Shown here: piece after piece, positions 32,247 to 41,960 of the stretch
Layout of the letters: each line of letters starts with the position of its first letter
Position numbering within the stretch: the stretch's first letter is position 1
Assembly: GCF_029227915.1 (NCBI RefSeq)
Contig: NC_079880.1
Span: 15,704,001 to 15,768,000, forward strand
DNA from: Hydractinia symbiolongicarpus
Lineage: Eukaryota > Cnidaria > Hydrozoa > Anthoathecata > Hydractiniidae
Direction of reading: 5' to 3'
Length of the DNA stretch: 64,000 nucleotides
Notes under the pieces: generated by a model
What the model was told of the DNA's origin: nothing
Database searches by the model: none
What the model saw: only the letters and a program-made list of their open reading frames with translations
Made by a program: the position numbers and the translations under genes

Positions 32247-32940
32247 TTACCATTGTTTTACATGCTCCGGAGGTACTTCAACATCCTCTGGTACTAGCAT
32301 GAGTTCTTCCGAGACAAAACTACGCTCGGGCCCACTGTCGAGATAGTACAACAACCTACTGCCTGTCACGATACGGTCCAGTCTATACGTTTTCTTGCTC
32401 CACCAGGGCGTCTTTTTTGATCACCATGCTCCTCGCCAGGCCGCAGCAGGTAAAGGTAGAGGCCTTCGTCGGGTAACGGCTTTTCATCGGGATATTCCTC
32501 GCTTTTTGCTAGTGAAACTTCGTCGAGTTTGATCGCTTTCGAGGGTTTCATACCGATCATCGCGGTCTTGGTGTTGTCAACCCCCTGACCATAGTGTACA
32601 AGTGTTTGACCCAAGTGTTACTTTGTTCGTCAGAAACCAACTCCTGAGCATCACCTTGTTGTAGGAATCGACAAAAGCCGTGAAAGTGTGGCGATACTTG
32701 GTAGTTGCGGGCTTAATTTCGACCCCTTTGCCCTCTAGCAGCTTGTTCACGGCAGACTTGAACTCGGAGCCGTTGTCGCACTGGAAAATCCTAGGGTATC
32801 GTAAAGGTCCGGTTTTGTATATGTCCCTGATCATGTCCGCGACTGCGCTGGCTTTTTTCGTTCTCAATGGTCTTGCTACTTTGTACCTTGAGGCTACATC
32901 GATGCCCGTGAGTATATACTTATACGTGTTTCCATACAGC
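32247..32940 (-). pseudogene. DDE integrase, P3, N-terminal part lost
   Basis: Begins mid-protein (YGNTYKYILTGIDVAS), so the first catalytic Asp region is missing. Present: LRTKKASAVADMIRDIYKTG, RIFQCDNGSEFKSAV (second Asp) and HTFTAFVDSYNKV (Asp where Glu is expected). A frameshift leads to AMIGMKPSKAIKLDEVSLAK, PDEGLYLYLL and the end EVPPEHVKQW at 32247. The 5' side is fused to the small membrane gene by deletion. Confidence 0.85.
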
Positions 32941-33100
32941 TACACTGAGCTTGGGCTTCTTGGAGCTGTTTAATCGCTTTATTGTGCCGCTTCCGCTTTG
33001 CTTCACCATTCCCCGAGAGTTTGCTGAAAACGAAATTTGAACAGCTGAATGCCAGTGCGTTGATAGCCGCACCAGCCACCAGAACACCGATTGTTGCCAT
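32941..33100 (-). pseudogene. Small two-span membrane protein (MATIGV family), P3, truncated
   Basis: ATG at 33100, 8 bp after the capsid stop, with AAATAAAC between. MATIGVLVAGAAINALAFSC (membrane span), SNFVFSKLSGNGEAKRK, coiled coil, AQAQC, then junction with integrase. The coiled middle and C-terminal span seen in P4 are deleted. Confidence 0.6.
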
Positions 33101-33107
33101 GTTTATT

Positions 33108-34378
33108 TCAATACTCCACAGAGTGGAAACGCCCATCAAGAATGTTAAGCTGAGCGTCCTGGAGCTAGTATACATAGCAGCGTATATCCCCAGTTCCGTC
33201 AGCTTTCTTCGTCCTCTGGGTTATAACGTCTGACAAGCGTTGCAGGGGTCTTCGACTACCGTAGAAGCTGTGATCGGTTGGCGCACGGAAGTCGATGAAG
33301 AGCGCGTATCTTTCTGTGAAGAACTGCCCATTGGTCACCACCGAGTCATGGCTACCGAAGAGTTCAACGACTTGCTCGAGATGGTCCTTGGGTAGCATCG
33401 CATGCGAGTAGAATTCATTAGGCTCACCCTCGACAGTGATCGAGATTTTCTTGATCTTGGGGTTGTAGAAGACCTCGTTAGCACCAGCGTAAGCCTTCAC
33501 TTTCCCGGGATCCACGAACAACAGTAGGATACCTTTCAAGCTCTACGCTGGGGTGTCGATCTGAAGATTATAGGAAATGTCGGCTTTTTTCATCGTGAAA
33601 ACTTTGCTGCGGAGTACACGCTCATAAGGCAGAGCTAATATCGAGTATCGTGACATCATAGCACTCGCGAGACCCTCGTTGTTCACTTTGTCGAATTCGA
33701 GCACGATGTTGGTGATCTTGTACGCACTGTCGGCTGGTTTAGCTGCGGTAGACCCTGAGGCTGCCGTGCCTCCATCTTTGATGACATCGCTGTGCTGTGC
33801 GAAGTGCAGTACGAACTGTAACCTATCGTATAATCCAGCTTGATAGAATGGCAGGTCTGCTGTCAACTCGAACTTCTTGCCGAGGGAGATAGCAAAGTAT
33901 TGCCATAGGCTGCCACGATCGCCTTTTCCTCGTCATTGCCTACATGATCGCTGGCTTTGACTTGCAGGGCTCTTATGGTGCCGTCATTGGGGTTGATGCT
34001 CTCAAGAATCAGGTTGTTGTGACGCTCAAATTAGCCAAGCCAGAGATCCCGGTAGACTGCGAGCACGTTGTAGTCGGAGATGTTATGCACTTCGTGGCCG
34101 TTCAAAGAGATGCGAAGGTTTTGAACCTGGGCCTTGCCTATGTTGCTGACGATGGTGCGCTTGGTGTTCGTGCCAGTGAGTTCGAGGTCGAATAGGAGCC
34201 TGAAAGAACCAGGGAAAATTACGTCGTTCTGTCCCATTTTTGGTACGTCGATGTACAGGTCCTGGTTCTGGTTGATCGTACTGGGGATATGCGAAACTTT
34301 GACACGCTGCTTCTTTCCTTTCATTGCCCGCATAGTCTTGATCTCCTTGTGCGGATCAAGCTTAGTTCCAAAACTCAT
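33108..34378 (-). pseudogene. Candidate major capsid protein, P3, most complete copy
   Basis: MSFGTKLDPHKEIKTM at 34378 to FHSVEY at 33108, about 420 codons. Lesions: TAA after YRDLWLG, a frameshift near 33880, TAG after QIDTPA and a frameshift near 33190. Strong blocks: QDLYIDVPKMGQNDVIFPGS, TNTKRTIVSNIGKAQVQNLR, AYKITNIVLEFDKVNNEGLA, EPNEFYSHAMLPKDHLEQVV, FFTERYALFIDFRAPT. Short relative to adenovirus hexon; homologous family members abound in cnidarians (memory). The assignment to capsid rests on synteny and family memory. Confidence 0.65.
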
Positions 34379-34410
34379 GGTTTCATTAGTAGTTGCTTTT
34401 CGTTGAATAA

Positions 34411-35775
34411 ATGTCGTTTATTCAGGATATGAAGGAGATGACTTTACGTTGGAGGAAGATATTGACCACGGGGACGAGGACTTTAGTAGCGAGAGCGAGA
34501 TCCTTCGGCCCGAGGACATTCAAACTGATGCCAGCTTAACGCCAGGACAACAGTAGGGAGGTGCGCGCAGGCGATTGGATGTGGAGCTGGGTGAACAGGA
34601 TTTAGAGGAAACCGTCGACAATCTTTATGCTAAACTTAGCGAGCATTTAGAATTGACGCCAAAGGATAAAAAGTATCATTATTTTAGGGCCGATGAGGGT
34701 AAAAAGCTTGTTTTTAGGGAGATAACGCTGGGGGGTAGACCCTATAAGGAAATAGGGTTTACGACTAAGACCGGTGAGTTAAGAGCTATTACAGCTATAG
34801 AGACGGACTTGGGACCTACGCGTTGAAGACCTTAGGTTTTGTCGACTATGTTACACCCAACAAAGGTAGCAGGGCGAAGGCCCAGTACCTCGCGAATAAG
34901 GTTGATATTGTTGTATGGAATAGGGGTGAGGAGAAGGCTTCGGGTAAAGAGGAGGAGGGGTGAGATTGTTCAGATAGAAACAATAGAGGCTATTCAAAAT
35001 TTTGCACATGATGCAGAGGTTTTTGTCGATACTTCGTTTGCTGGTATCGACGATGACGTCGAGGACATTACTATAGGGGGATTAAAATCCGAAATTGAAA
35101 CCTTACAGAATAATATCAAGGAAGTGAAGGATGAGATTATTAAATATGGTAGTGAAATCAACAAAAAGGAGGGCAATCTGAAAGAACTCAAAAAGCAGAA
35201 AGCTGGGATGCGAAGGATTTAGGACATCGCCGATCTTGAGAAGGATATTGATAAATTGAAGAAGGATAGGAATGTTGTACTGGATAGGCACGGTCTACTT
35301 TCCTCCAAGATTTTTAAGCATCTGGAAAACATCAAGGCCGCGTTGATGAAAATTGCAGGGGATGACATGCCTTCGCTGGAGAAGCTCAAAACTCTCTTCG
35401 GGGAACAGGGTATGACCATAGCAAGTATCGTCTCGGCCATTGGCCTTTTGGTTTCCACCATTGTACTATCCGTTACGGCAGGAAGTACAGGTGCCGTAGC
35501 AGGAGGCAGTGCTGGAGGAGGAGGCATAGGTTTTGTACGGAAACAACTAGAGAGACTAGGGAGATTTTTGAAGTATCTAGCAGGCAAAGCAGGTTCAGCT
35601 CTTCCTGGCATTATTGGCAGTGTAGTGTCGTTCGTTTTCGGGTAGCTGCCAAGTTTGTAGAGTACGCGGCTCAGTATCTGTACCTGGCTGCTGTTGGTGT
35701 TGTGGGTATTGTTGTGGCTTATATGGGGAACAGGAGCAAGAGGGGTGGTAAAAGATCGTTGAGTCTGATTTGTTG
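34411..35775 (+). pseudogene. Glycine-rich membrane protein (ALPGIIGSVVSF family), P3
   Basis: ATG at 34411 follows GAATAA. After an immediate frameshift: SGYEGDDFTLEEDIDHGDED (acidic head), LEETVDNLYAKLSEHLELTP, KEIGFTTKTGELRAITAIET, VDYVTPNKG, a coiled coil (EIETLQNNIKEVKDEIIKYG), then VSTIVLSVTAGSTGAVAGGS, KYLAGKAGSALPGIIGSVVS and, after a stop, AAQYLYLAAVGVVGIVVAYM. Full-length homologue of 23770-22900. Divergent from capsid (33 bp between starts). Confidence 0.6.
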
Positions 35776-35783
35776 ATCAATAA
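35767..35783. promoter_or_regulatory. TTGATCAA-type box between convergent genes, P3
   Basis: TGTTGATCAATAAATT. Overlaps the stop codon of the membrane gene; could be part of a 3' end signal rather than a promoter. Confidence 0.25.
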
Positions 35784-35792
35784 ATTAGACCT

Positions 35793-36790
35793 TTACTTCA
35801 ACCAAATGTAAGTGAGGATTAGCCCTACTCCCACTGTGATAATGGTAGCCTTGGTATCATCGTGTGCTAGCGCAGCCCGCGACTCTGTTGCTGCATCGAC
35901 CGCTAGCGACTCTGGGACTGTGTCCCGCGTTGTTGCAGGGGGTGTGGCAGACCCTGCGCTATTGGTACTTAATGCTTGAAAATCTGTGGTCTGGCAGCCT
36001 TAATTTTAGGGTTAACCCCAATATCGAAGTACTCTTTACTGATGGGGATTTTGTTCGTGAAATTCACGACATTCCCGAAATGAAGGCTCATGTCACTCGG
36101 AATCAAATAGACACCATGAGCAACGCTCAAATCGATCTTGGACCGCGCGTACTTGAGCACATTTTGGAACTAGGCATTCTTCTTACCTGTGTCGCTAGGT
36201 CTAATGATCAGCTCTTCGAAGGTCGTCAAGTACAAGCGTTCAGCGTCGATAGCGTTTCCTTGGTTGCCAAGGATGCCATATCTCGCGTTTGCTTGACTCT
36301 CCAGGATCACGTAGGCATAGAACCGCACACTTTGGGAGAGCCGCTCGAGACCAATACGAGTGAGGCTCTGGGATTTTTCCGGGATCCACCGACTCCACGA
36401 GTCCTCGTCAAGACAGCTGGGGCCTGCACCAGGATAGTCCGAGCGATGACTTTGCCAGCTACTAAAGAGGGTTTCGTTCCTGCATGCACTCTCGCTGTTG
36501 CTTACTCCAAATTCACGAACCAGCTGCCGGAATTTTTGCTTGTTGAAGGGGTTGTTGAGACGTCGAAATCTATCGGAGCCCGGCAGAGAGAGGTTGAGTT
36601 CCGATAGAACTTTGCGGATCTGGAAGTAGACGTGGAATCGGTAAACAGCACAAACAAGGGGCAAAGAAGCAGTCAGATGCTGCATGGAAATACCGCAAGC
36701 GGATGTTGCGCAAAAGACGGCAAAATTGAGCTGAGTGGACCAAATACTGCAAGGGTGGCTGCTTCACTCCTTCACTGCTGTACCTGAGTG
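35793..36790 (-). pseudogene. Conserved Polinton protein with C-terminal span (PHT family), P3
   Basis: Pieces in several frames align with 21871-22885: MQHLTASLPLVCAVYRFH region near 36685, IGLERLSQSVRFYAYVILES, MLKYARSKIDLSVAHGVYLI and the end DDTKATIITVGVGLILTYIW at 35793. The PHT repeat linker is replaced by a short Ser/Gln-rich stretch. Heavily frameshifted. Confidence 0.5.
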
Positions 36791-36946
36791 GAATTCGTGG
36801 AAATTTCACCATGAACAAGGGCCTCTTCGCGTCAATAACGATGTCCTACGTTGAAAGGTCATCTCCCTTCAAATAGCGCCCATGGCTGGGTACGTACTTT
36901 GCCTTCGGGTTGTACGAGTGAGTGCTCATGTTTCTTCAAATAAACA

Positions 36947-37420
36947 TGAGACAACTCTACGTCACGGATATAGAGAACCCCACGACATTCAACCCTCGCC
37001 TAGAGAAGGGCAGGAGTAACGCTCTGATGTCAATCAGCATTCGACCCACGCGGCTGAATCTTTTCACTAAGAGTCAGATCAACATCTATAAGGCGGCGTC
37101 CAAGTCGGGGACCCGGACGTCCGCATCACGATCAAGGGGTGTTTATATCGAATCGAGGATCTCGCGGCCATAGTCAACATTCAAGCAGGGGATAGGATCA
37201 AGTTCTTTGTACTCAGAAACGGATTTTGTCGGGTTAGGGTTAACGAGGGGTACGATGTGATAATCGATCAACCACTGCAGGACATCATGGGATGGGCCTT
37301 CGATAACAAGGTAAAGTTTACAAAGGGCGACTATGACAGATTAGGCCCTCACCCTTTCATGGTGGCATATTTGATTTCCTCCACAGTCTTTATACTGCTC
37401 CCCCCGCCTACCATGGGGGC
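36947..37420 (+). pseudogene. Candidate minor capsid (penton) protein, P3, 3' truncated
   Basis: ATG follows AAATAAAC. MRQLYVTDIENPTTFNPRLE, ISIRPTRLNLFTKSQINIYK; a frameshift leads to RIEDLAAIVNIQAGDRIKFF and another to DIMGWAFDNKVKFTKGDYDR. The C-terminal SFDNPTYLPL...VSFVGITMYLL block is missing; it ends in the inter-element region. Confidence 0.45.
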
Positions 37421-37579
37421 AGTTTTTTGGCACGCCGGGAGAGATTTAAATGGGGGCTTGAAGCGCAAGCGCACACGCACGCACACGATATCATCGAGAT
37501 TAGGGAAATTCCCTAATTCTAGCAATTCCGACAATTCCTACGCACAGGATATCATCCCTCAGGGTACTTCCCATACATA
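37421..37579. other. Boundary between P3 and P4, with a 19-bp palindrome
   Basis: CpG- and CAC-rich stretch (about 37460-37490) followed by ATTAGGGAAATTCCCTAAT at 37499-37517. No gene. Its likeness to the P2 left end suggests terminal Polinton sequence, but no paired terminal repeat could be delimited. Confidence 0.4.
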
Positions 37580-37581
37580 AT

Positions 37582-37811
37582 GTGCACTGTGGCACATTTC
37601 TCGCGTCATATTTGAGCATCCCCCCCTGGATGCTCAAATGTGTTCCAGACCATTTCAAGACTCAGGAAATGTGCACGGAAGCCGTTGAATGGGATCCTAC
37701 GCTACTCGAGTTTGTTCCAGACCAGCTTAAGACCCGGGAAATGTGCACTATGGTAGTTCAAGATGATCCTACGGTGCTCAAGTTTGTTCCGGATTGGTTC
37801 GTGACCCGGAC
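37582..37811 (+). pseudogene. 24-residue-repeat protein (DUF4116-like), P4, truncated
   Basis: Three units: LKCVPDHFKTQEMCTEAVEW, LLEFVPDQLKTREMCTMVVQ and LKFVPDWFVTRT. The frame then enters the reversed start of the coiled-coil gene (37866-37968), so the 3' end and the following membrane, Cys-rich and poly-Asp genes are deleted. Confidence 0.6.
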
Positions 37812-37865
37812 ATGTATAGTAGCAGTACTGATCCTCGAAAAATCGAAGCCTATCGTCAGTGGAAA

Positions 37866-37968
37866 GCATCAGACTTGAGCCTGTAGACTTGTGAAGTATC
37901 CTCCGTACCCTCCGGAGGTGCAGAAGGTAAACTCGGGTAAAGCTTAGCAATGTCTGTCATTTATTTTA
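37866..37968 (-). pseudogene. Coiled-coil membrane protein, P4, N-terminal fragment
   Basis: MTDIAKLYPSLPSAPPEGTE then DTSQVYRLKSDAFH and a stop; aligns with MSDI...DEGQVFRLKK of 21008. Its ATG directly follows the TAA of the minor capsid gene (TAAATG), as in P2. Confidence 0.5.
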
Positions 37969-38201
37969 TCAGCAAGTACATCGTTATTCCCACGAATGAA
38001 ACGTTCTTATCCTTGTGATACTCGTCCGTCAACATGAACTCCAGCTTGTCGATTGAAACCATTAAGGGGAGGTACGTGGGGTTATCGAAACTCTACGTAA
38101 GGATGTCTCCCCAAGCAGTTAACTCCTTCACCGGAAGTATGGCGAGGATGCTGGGTTTCATCCCCTTAAGCAGGCAATTCATTTCATCCAGCTGCTTAGT
38201 G
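37969..38201 (-). pseudogene. Candidate minor capsid protein, P4, C-terminal fragment
   Basis: KELTAWGDILT, stop, SFDNPTYLPLMVSIDKLEFM, NVSFVGITMYLLIK, stop 37969. Matches the end of the P2 gene (21011). The upstream part is replaced by a Zn-repeat array on the other strand. Confidence 0.5.
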
Positions 38202-38790
38202 GGGGAGTCAGATTTGTCCCCATGAGAGACAGAGGGCTTGCTGCAAGGACTGCAAGGGTAGTCAGTTTTGTAAGCATGAAAGGATAAGATCCCAGTGTAA
38301 AGAGTGCAAGGGTAGTCAAATTTATTAGCATGAAAAAAGGAGAGCTTGCTGTAAAGAATGCAAAGGCAGTCAGATTTGTCCTCATGAGAAATTTAGGTAT
38401 CGCTGCAAGGAATCCAAGAAGAGTAAAAACTTGGATGGAACCAAGAGCTGCCCGAAGTGTAAGAAAGTGTCGGCCCTAGATGAGTTTAGGGTGTTGAAAA
38501 ATGAAAGGATGGAAACAAGTTGTTTATATTGCCTGGATAAAAAGAAGGCGTCACGGGAACGCAATAGGTGCCCCCATGGTAGGGTGAGGGCCTATTGCAA
38601 AGAGTGCAAGGGCAGCCAAATATGCCCTCATTGTAGGCGGAGATCCCAATGTAAAGAATGCGGTGGTAGAGATATATGCCGGCATGAAAAAAGGAGGGCC
38701 TATTGTAAGGACTGTAAAGGCAGTCAAATATGCCTCTTGGAAAGCAGATGGCTTGCTGCAAAGACTGCAAGAAGGGCAAACAACCGGAAT
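38202..38790 (+). pseudogene. Array of 18-residue CxHxRxRxxCKxCKGSQ zinc-finger units, P4
   Basis: Four units from 38211 (CPHERQRACCKDCKGSQF and so on, one with TAG), then a complete protein head at 38431 (MDGTKSCPKCKKVSALDEFR ... CLYCLDKKKASRERNRC) and three more units before a frameshift and KKGKQPE stop. Each unit is exactly 54 bp. The units-head-units order shows a head-to-tail fusion of two gene copies. No HNH part is present. This is in addition to the normal P4 Zn-finger gene at 43382. Confidence 0.65.
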
Positions 38791-38794
38791 AAAT

Positions 38795-39660
38795 GCGGTT
38801 TCATTCTGTGGAGTATTGTATGTAGGGACAGATGAGGACAAAGTCATCGCTGCGGCCTATGGTAACACTTTCTGTATTCCTTTAGGCAAGATGTCTGAGC
38901 TGACGAGAGACCTGGCGTTTTACCAGGCAGGGATCCATGAAAGGCTATAGTTTGTCCTACATTTTGCATTGTACGGCGACGTCATAAAGGATGCAGGGAC
39001 AGCAGCCTCTGGAAGCGCGGCAGTCAAGGCTGCAGATGCCACATATAAGATCACAAATATCAAGCTAGAACTCGACAAGATCACTCATGAAGGTCTCGCT
39101 AGTGCCACGATGTCAAGGTATGCAAGACTATCGTTGCCTACGAAAGGATACTCCGTAGTAAGGTGGTCACCATGAAAAAGGCTGACACCAGCTACAACCT
39201 TCAAATCGATACCCCTGCAAAGAGTTTGAAAGGCGTCTTACTACTCTTTGTAGACCCCTCAAAAGTGAAGGCCTATTGGCGCCAACGAAGTCTTCTATAA
39301 CCCAAAGATCGAGAAGATAAGCGTCACGGTGGAAGGTGAACTCAACGAATTGTATAGTCATGCGATGCTCCCCAAAGACCACCTGGAACAGGTCGTTAAC
39401 CTCTCCGGCAGTCACACATTGAATGTGACGATTGGCCAATTCTTCAACGAGAGATATCCGTTGTTTATCGATTTGCAAGCCTCTCCTGATGATACCCTAC
39501 ATGGGTCCGGTAGGCCTTTTTAACGTCTGAGCGATGGGATTACGTTGTACATGACCAAGAAAGCCGACGGCACCGGGGATTCCAGGTGTTACGTGTACTT
39601 GCTGCAGGATGCTCAATTAAACATACTAGTCGGGTGCTTCCACTCTGTGGAATACTGAAT
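38795..39660 (+). pseudogene. Candidate major capsid protein, P4, N-terminus lost, with a stray 3' fragment in front
   Basis: 38795-38817 reads FHSVEYC, which is the capsid C-terminus; 9 bp later the body starts at GTDEDKVIAAAYGNTFCIPL. TAG after HERL, frameshifts near 39150 and 39280, then EKISVTVEGELNELYSHAML, TAA after GSGRPF and the proper C-terminus FHSVEY at 39660. The order tail-then-body suggests an earlier tandem capsid duplication that collapsed. Confidence 0.6.
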
Positions 39661-39663
39661 AAA

Positions 39664-40082
39664 ATGGCAACTATCGCTGTTCTTGTTGCAGGTGCTGTGA
39701 TTAACGCCCTAGCATTCAGTGGCACTAACTTCCTATTTAGCAAACTCTCAGGACACGGCGAGGCGGAACGGAAAGGACACGACGAAGCGATGGAAAAATT
39801 GCAAAATGCTCAAGCACAGCGGGTACAAGACCGACAGGCTAAGATCGACCTTAGTCGTAATTGCCGTTTTTTATTAAACCTAATAAAAAACGGCAATTAC
39901 AACTAAGGGCTTGGAAGAGCCTGAGGGAGCTGGACGACGATATGTACAACTATTGCATCGCATCCAAGGTCCCGAAATTGTCGGATTACTAAACGCCTTC
40001 TCTCCAGCAAAAAGATGGGGAACTCACATTCATTGTTGGATCCTTGTCTCTTCTAGGATTTGTAGCATACAAGTACTTGTAG
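39664..40082 (+). pseudogene. Small two-span membrane protein (MATIAV family), P4
   Basis: ATG in GAATAAAATG, 3 bp after the capsid stop. MATIAVLVAGAVINALAFSG (span 1), a basic/coiled stretch (EKLQNAQAQRVQDRQAKIDL), a 60-bp hairpin insertion, then RAWKSLRELDDDMYNYCIAS, a stop, and TFIVGSLSLLGFVAYKYL (span 2). P1 has only the first eight codons and P3 the first half. Probably a virion membrane protein (inference). Confidence 0.6.
39849..39908. repeat. 28-bp-arm hairpin inside the two-span membrane gene
   Basis: CCTTAGTCGTAATTGCCG... pairs with its reverse complement at 39881-39908 with one mismatch; loop AACC. The interrupted coding sequence continues on its far side, so the 60-bp element looks inserted. 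Confidence 0.85.
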
Positions 40083-40109
40083 AATGTTTTTTGACAGGTA
40101 TAATAAAAC

Positions 40110-41071
40110 ATGTCAAAACCACATATCGTTACCGAAGAAGAGGCGGAAAAGCTAAGTCAAATTTACTACATGCCAGAACATCTCTGGACTGGACGCAAGG
40201 CTATCAAGTTGCCTCCCTCAGAAGCTGGTCTCTCAAAAAAGAAGGTCACCCACTGGTTGTCTAGGCAAGTGTTGTTTCTCAAGCATATTGAAGGCCCGAA
40301 ACTTATCGATTACCCCCATTTTACCATTACGAGGCCCAATGAGATGCATCAGTTTGATCTACTGTATATGCCCCACGATAAGTTGTATGGTAACACCTAC
40401 AAGTATATATTGACAGGGATGGATGTGGCTTCGAGGTATAAGGTCGCGAGACCTCTGCGTACCAAAAAGGCCAGCGAAGTCGCGGACATGATTAGGGACA
40501 TTCAAATGGTTCTGAATTCAAATCAAATGTAACGAAGGTATTATAGGATAAGCGGGTAGAGATAAAGAGGGCCACCACTAAGTAACACCATACGTTCACG
40601 GTTTTTGTACAGTCTTATAACAAGGTACTTACTGAAAGGCTCTTCAAGCCTCAGGATGCACAGGAGCTGGTTTCTGAGGATACTAGTAGTATTTGGGTGA
40701 AACACTTGTATGCTATCGTCAAAAGTCTCAACAATACCAAGACTACCATGATTGGCATAAAACCTAGCAGGGAAATCAAGCTGGATGAAGTAATGCTTGC
40801 GAAAAGTCAACAATACCCGGAAGAAAAGCCCCTACCTGAGGATGGTTTGTACCTCTACCTTTTGCAGCCTGGGGAAGAGCATGGTGATCAAAAGAGACGA
40901 GCAACTGACGCCTTTTGGAGCAGGAAAATGTATAGGTTGGACAAAATAGTATTGGGTAGTCGTCTTTTGTACTATCTGAAGGACGGCCCTGAAAGAAGCT
41001 TCGTGTCAAAGGAATTGATGCTGGTTCTGGAGGACGTTCAGGTACCTCCAGAGGATGTTAAAGCTTGGTAG
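40110..41071 (+). pseudogene. DDE integrase, P4
   Basis: ATG after TATAATAAAAC. MSKPHIVTEEEAEKLSQIYY, HLWTGRKAIKLPPSEAGLSK, NEMHQFDLLYMPHDKLYGNT (first Asp), SRYKVARPLRTKKASEVADM are open. A deletion at about 40504 removes the ...FQCD part including the second Asp (IQ|MVLNSNQ remains), TAA follows, and the third position reads TVFVQSYNKV (Gln for Glu). The C-terminal 124 codons are open (MIGIKPSREIKLDEVMLAKS to EVPP-like VPPEDVKAW). Confidence 0.87.
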
Positions 41072-41146
41072 TTGCGACGAAGGCATCATACCAATTTTGG
41101 TCTTCTTTTAGGGGTTGGTTTGAAATCAATACATAATGTGTGAGCA

Positions 41147-41180
41147 TAATTTTTACTACTCTTGTAAGTAGTAAAAATTA
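41147..41180. terminator. 14-bp hairpin between convergent integrase and BRO genes, P4
   Basis: TAATTTTTACTACT (41147-41160), loop CTTGTA, AGTAGTAAAAATTA (41167-41180), perfect. Confidence 0.6.
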
Positions 41181-41188
41181 GCGTCTGC

Positions 41189-41930
41189 CTAGTCATCTAA
41201 TGCCGGAACACCTAAATCGTACAAATCATCTCGAGTAAGATCAATAAGCCCGAAATGGTTTCTGTAACGCTCCACATGCTCCTCCTCTTCAAACCTATTA
41301 AAGTCTATAACTACAATCTCCTCCGCGCCTGGAAAGTTGTCCTTGAACCACAATCTCTTCTTGCTAATATTGCGCCTCTGAACACGCGTGCAATAATAGG
41401 GAAGATGATGGTAGTCGTCGTCGTCCTGTGCGCTGTACTTGCGATGAATTATGATGACGTTGTCTTTACCTGGATCTTGGGTATGTGGTACATGTCTTTC
41501 CCGAAACCTTGCATTTTTCTGAGTCTGTGCTGCACGTTCATCCCCCAACAACACGAGCAGGTTATCCCTATCCTCAATCTCATCCCCGAGAAATGCCAGG
41601 GCCATATTCCTATCCTTGATGGTCTCATGTAATTTTTCCACCCCCTTCCGGCCAACCATTTTGTCAAAGCTACGGCCTTGGGCTTTCTTGACTTGACAGC
41701 AATCTCTAGGGCGCCGTTTAATGTAATGACGACATCGTATGAGTTTTTCCCTCTTGCAAGGGGGACGGTGGCACCGTTCCCCTTCCACCCCACAATTTCT
41801 TGCCTTGTTTTGACTTCCTCGGTCAAATATTAAAAATTACACTTTTGAATAGAGGCTGATTTTGCTCATCAAACAAAGTCTCAATGGCTCCTGCAGGTGA
41901 TGCGTTGAAGAGAGAAAGTTGCGAAGACAT
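41189..41930 (-). pseudogene. BRO/MSV199-like protein, P4
   Basis: MSSQLSLFNASPAGAIETLF at 41930 (matching the P3 head), stop and frame changes, GNGATVPLARGKNSYDVVIT, LNGALEIAVKSRKPKAVALT, KWLAG, then an open stretch with VEKLHETIKDRNMALAFLGD (coiled coil) and the C-terminal YYCTRVQRRNISKK domain ending DLGVPALDD at 41189. About 245 codons. DNA-binding regulator by family; inactive by frameshifts. Confidence 0.65.
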
Positions 41931-41960
41931 TTCTAATATAAGGAAGCCAGCCAGAAGATT

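Larger units (their letters stand above)
24890..37420 (-). mobile_element. Polinton P3, inverted relative to P1, P2 and P4
   Basis: Read on the minus strand from 37420: candidate minor capsid (transcribed from the opposite strand), PHT-family, membrane, capsid, two-span membrane protein, integrase; then, opposing, acidic, BRO, ATPase, Zn-finger/HNH, small proteins and PolB. This is the same plan as P4. The left-end repeat/Cys/poly-Asp genes are absent. The polymerase end abuts the P2 capsid gene; the other end faces P4. Confidence 0.75.
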
